Shown here: piece by piece, positions 6,827-7,030 of the stretch
Position numbering within the stretch: position 1 is the first letter of the stretch
Layout of the letters: every line of letters starts with the position of its first letter
Origin: Ruminococcus sp. UBA3286
GTDB taxonomy: Bacteria > Bacillota > Clostridia > Oscillospirales > Ruminococcaceae
NCBI GenBank assembly: GCA_002362135.1
Contig: DETO01000149.1
Coordinates: 1-7,030 of the forward strand
Reading direction: 5' to 3'
DNA length: 7,030 bases
Program-made: the position numbers and the translations under genes
Notes under the pieces: generated by a model
Database searches by the model: none
What the model was told of the DNA's origin: nothing
The model's input: the letters and a program-made list of their open reading frames with translations, nothing else

Positions 6827-6860
6827 AATACTATTAATAATTTTCTAAATACTATTAATA
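6827..6860. promoter_or_regulatory. Tandem 13-bp direct repeat at the aro transcription start (possible operator)
   Basis: AATACTATTAATA occurs exactly twice on the plus strand, at 6827-6839 and 6848-6860, a period of 21 bp or two helical turns, so both copies face the same side of DNA. Each copy contains the self-complementary octamer TATTAATA. They lie just downstream of the -10 box and cover the predicted start site and early leader of the aroB transcript, the usual place for a repressor site. The regulator is not identified. Confidence 0.5.
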
Positions 6861-6862
6861 TA

Positions 6863-6891
6863 AGTATATCATGATATTCTTATCTTGTCAA
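6863..6891 (-). promoter_or_regulatory. Strong sigma-A-type promoter of the aro cluster
   Basis: Minus strand TTGACA (6886-6891, perfect consensus), then 17 bases, then TATACT (6863-6868, five of six). Transcription should start near 6856 and leave a leader of about 50 nt before the aroB ATG. The leader is too short for a T-box or a trp-type attenuator. This is the only good promoter seen upstream of the aroB-to-dockerin run of genes. Confidence 0.85.
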
Positions 6892-6980
6892 GGAAAAATT
6901 GTGCAAAAACACGAAATCAATTTTCTTTTTTCGTCATAATTCAATCCTGATTTTCTTCCATAAAAATAAATTTGTGACAG

Positions 6981-7000
6981 AATGGAAAAATTTTTCAATT
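6981..7000. repeat. AT-rich 20-bp palindrome upstream of the aro promoter
   Basis: GAAAAATTTTTC at 6985-6996 is a perfect 12-bp palindrome, and it extends to AAT...ATT at 6981-6983 and 6998-7000 with a single mismatch pair. It lies about 90 bp upstream of the -35 box. It could be a regulator site or curved DNA, or belong to whatever lies beyond the window. The rest of 6892-7030 shows no gene, only very AT-rich DNA. Confidence 0.3.
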
Positions 7001-7030
7001 TACTATGGACAAATTAAAAAAAATAGTGTA

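Noticed and set aside
6807..6862. T-box, trp-type attenuator or leader peptide before aroB
   Set aside because: The predicted leader is only about 50 nt and holds no specifier loop, T-box sequence, or short frame rich in aromatic codons.
6917..6961. Two six-codon minus-strand frames (products MEENQD and MTKKEN) as leader peptides
   Set aside because: Both lie upstream of the aroB promoter, so they would not be in the transcript, and neither carries aromatic residues.

Overview
The window reads as a chromosomal segment from a Gram-positive anaerobe of the Clostridia, most likely Ruminococcus or a close relative. This rests on the AT-rich spacers, strong GGAGG-type ribosome binding sites, sigma-A-like promoters, a secreted dockerin protein of the kind found in cellulosome-forming ruminococci, and a DUF4364-like protein. 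No 16S or other species marker is present, so the genus is an inference. All eight genes lie on the minus strand and are read from high to low coordinates.

Right part (7030 to 3519): an AT-rich upstream region holds a very good promoter (TTGACA, 17-nt spacer, TATACT) and, at the predicted transcription start, a 13-bp direct repeat with a 21-bp period that looks like an operator. The promoter drives aroB (3-dehydroquinate synthase), aroA (EPSP synthase) and an aroC-like gene. AroB and AroA have intact active sites. The AroC-like protein is the most unusual item here: it keeps the chorismate synthase scaffold, but nearly every FMN/EPSP-binding motif is altered, including loss of the histidine and arginine of the GGGHFSGR segment, although the reading frame is intact and translationally coupled.

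Middle part (3507 to 1534): the same transcription unit seems to continue into a DUF4364-like winged-helix protein, a 70-residue single-pass membrane protein, an unrecognised 112-residue protein and a secreted protein with a C-terminal dockerin. These four overlap one another by 11 to 20 nt, each start lying inside the previous gene, which suggests translational coupling. I see no clear terminator between aroB and the dockerin gene.

Left part (1533 to 1): glyA (serine hydroxymethyltransferase) has its own promoter (TTGCAA, 17-nt spacer, TATAAT) whose -35 lies in a 9-bp inverted repeat. After glyA comes a roughly 100-bp imperfect palindrome that looks like a REP/MITE-type element and touches the window edge. 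No stretch over 300 bases lacks a gene; the longest spacers are 6807-7030 and 1397-1533. No tRNA, rRNA, CRISPR array, transposase or riboswitch was seen.
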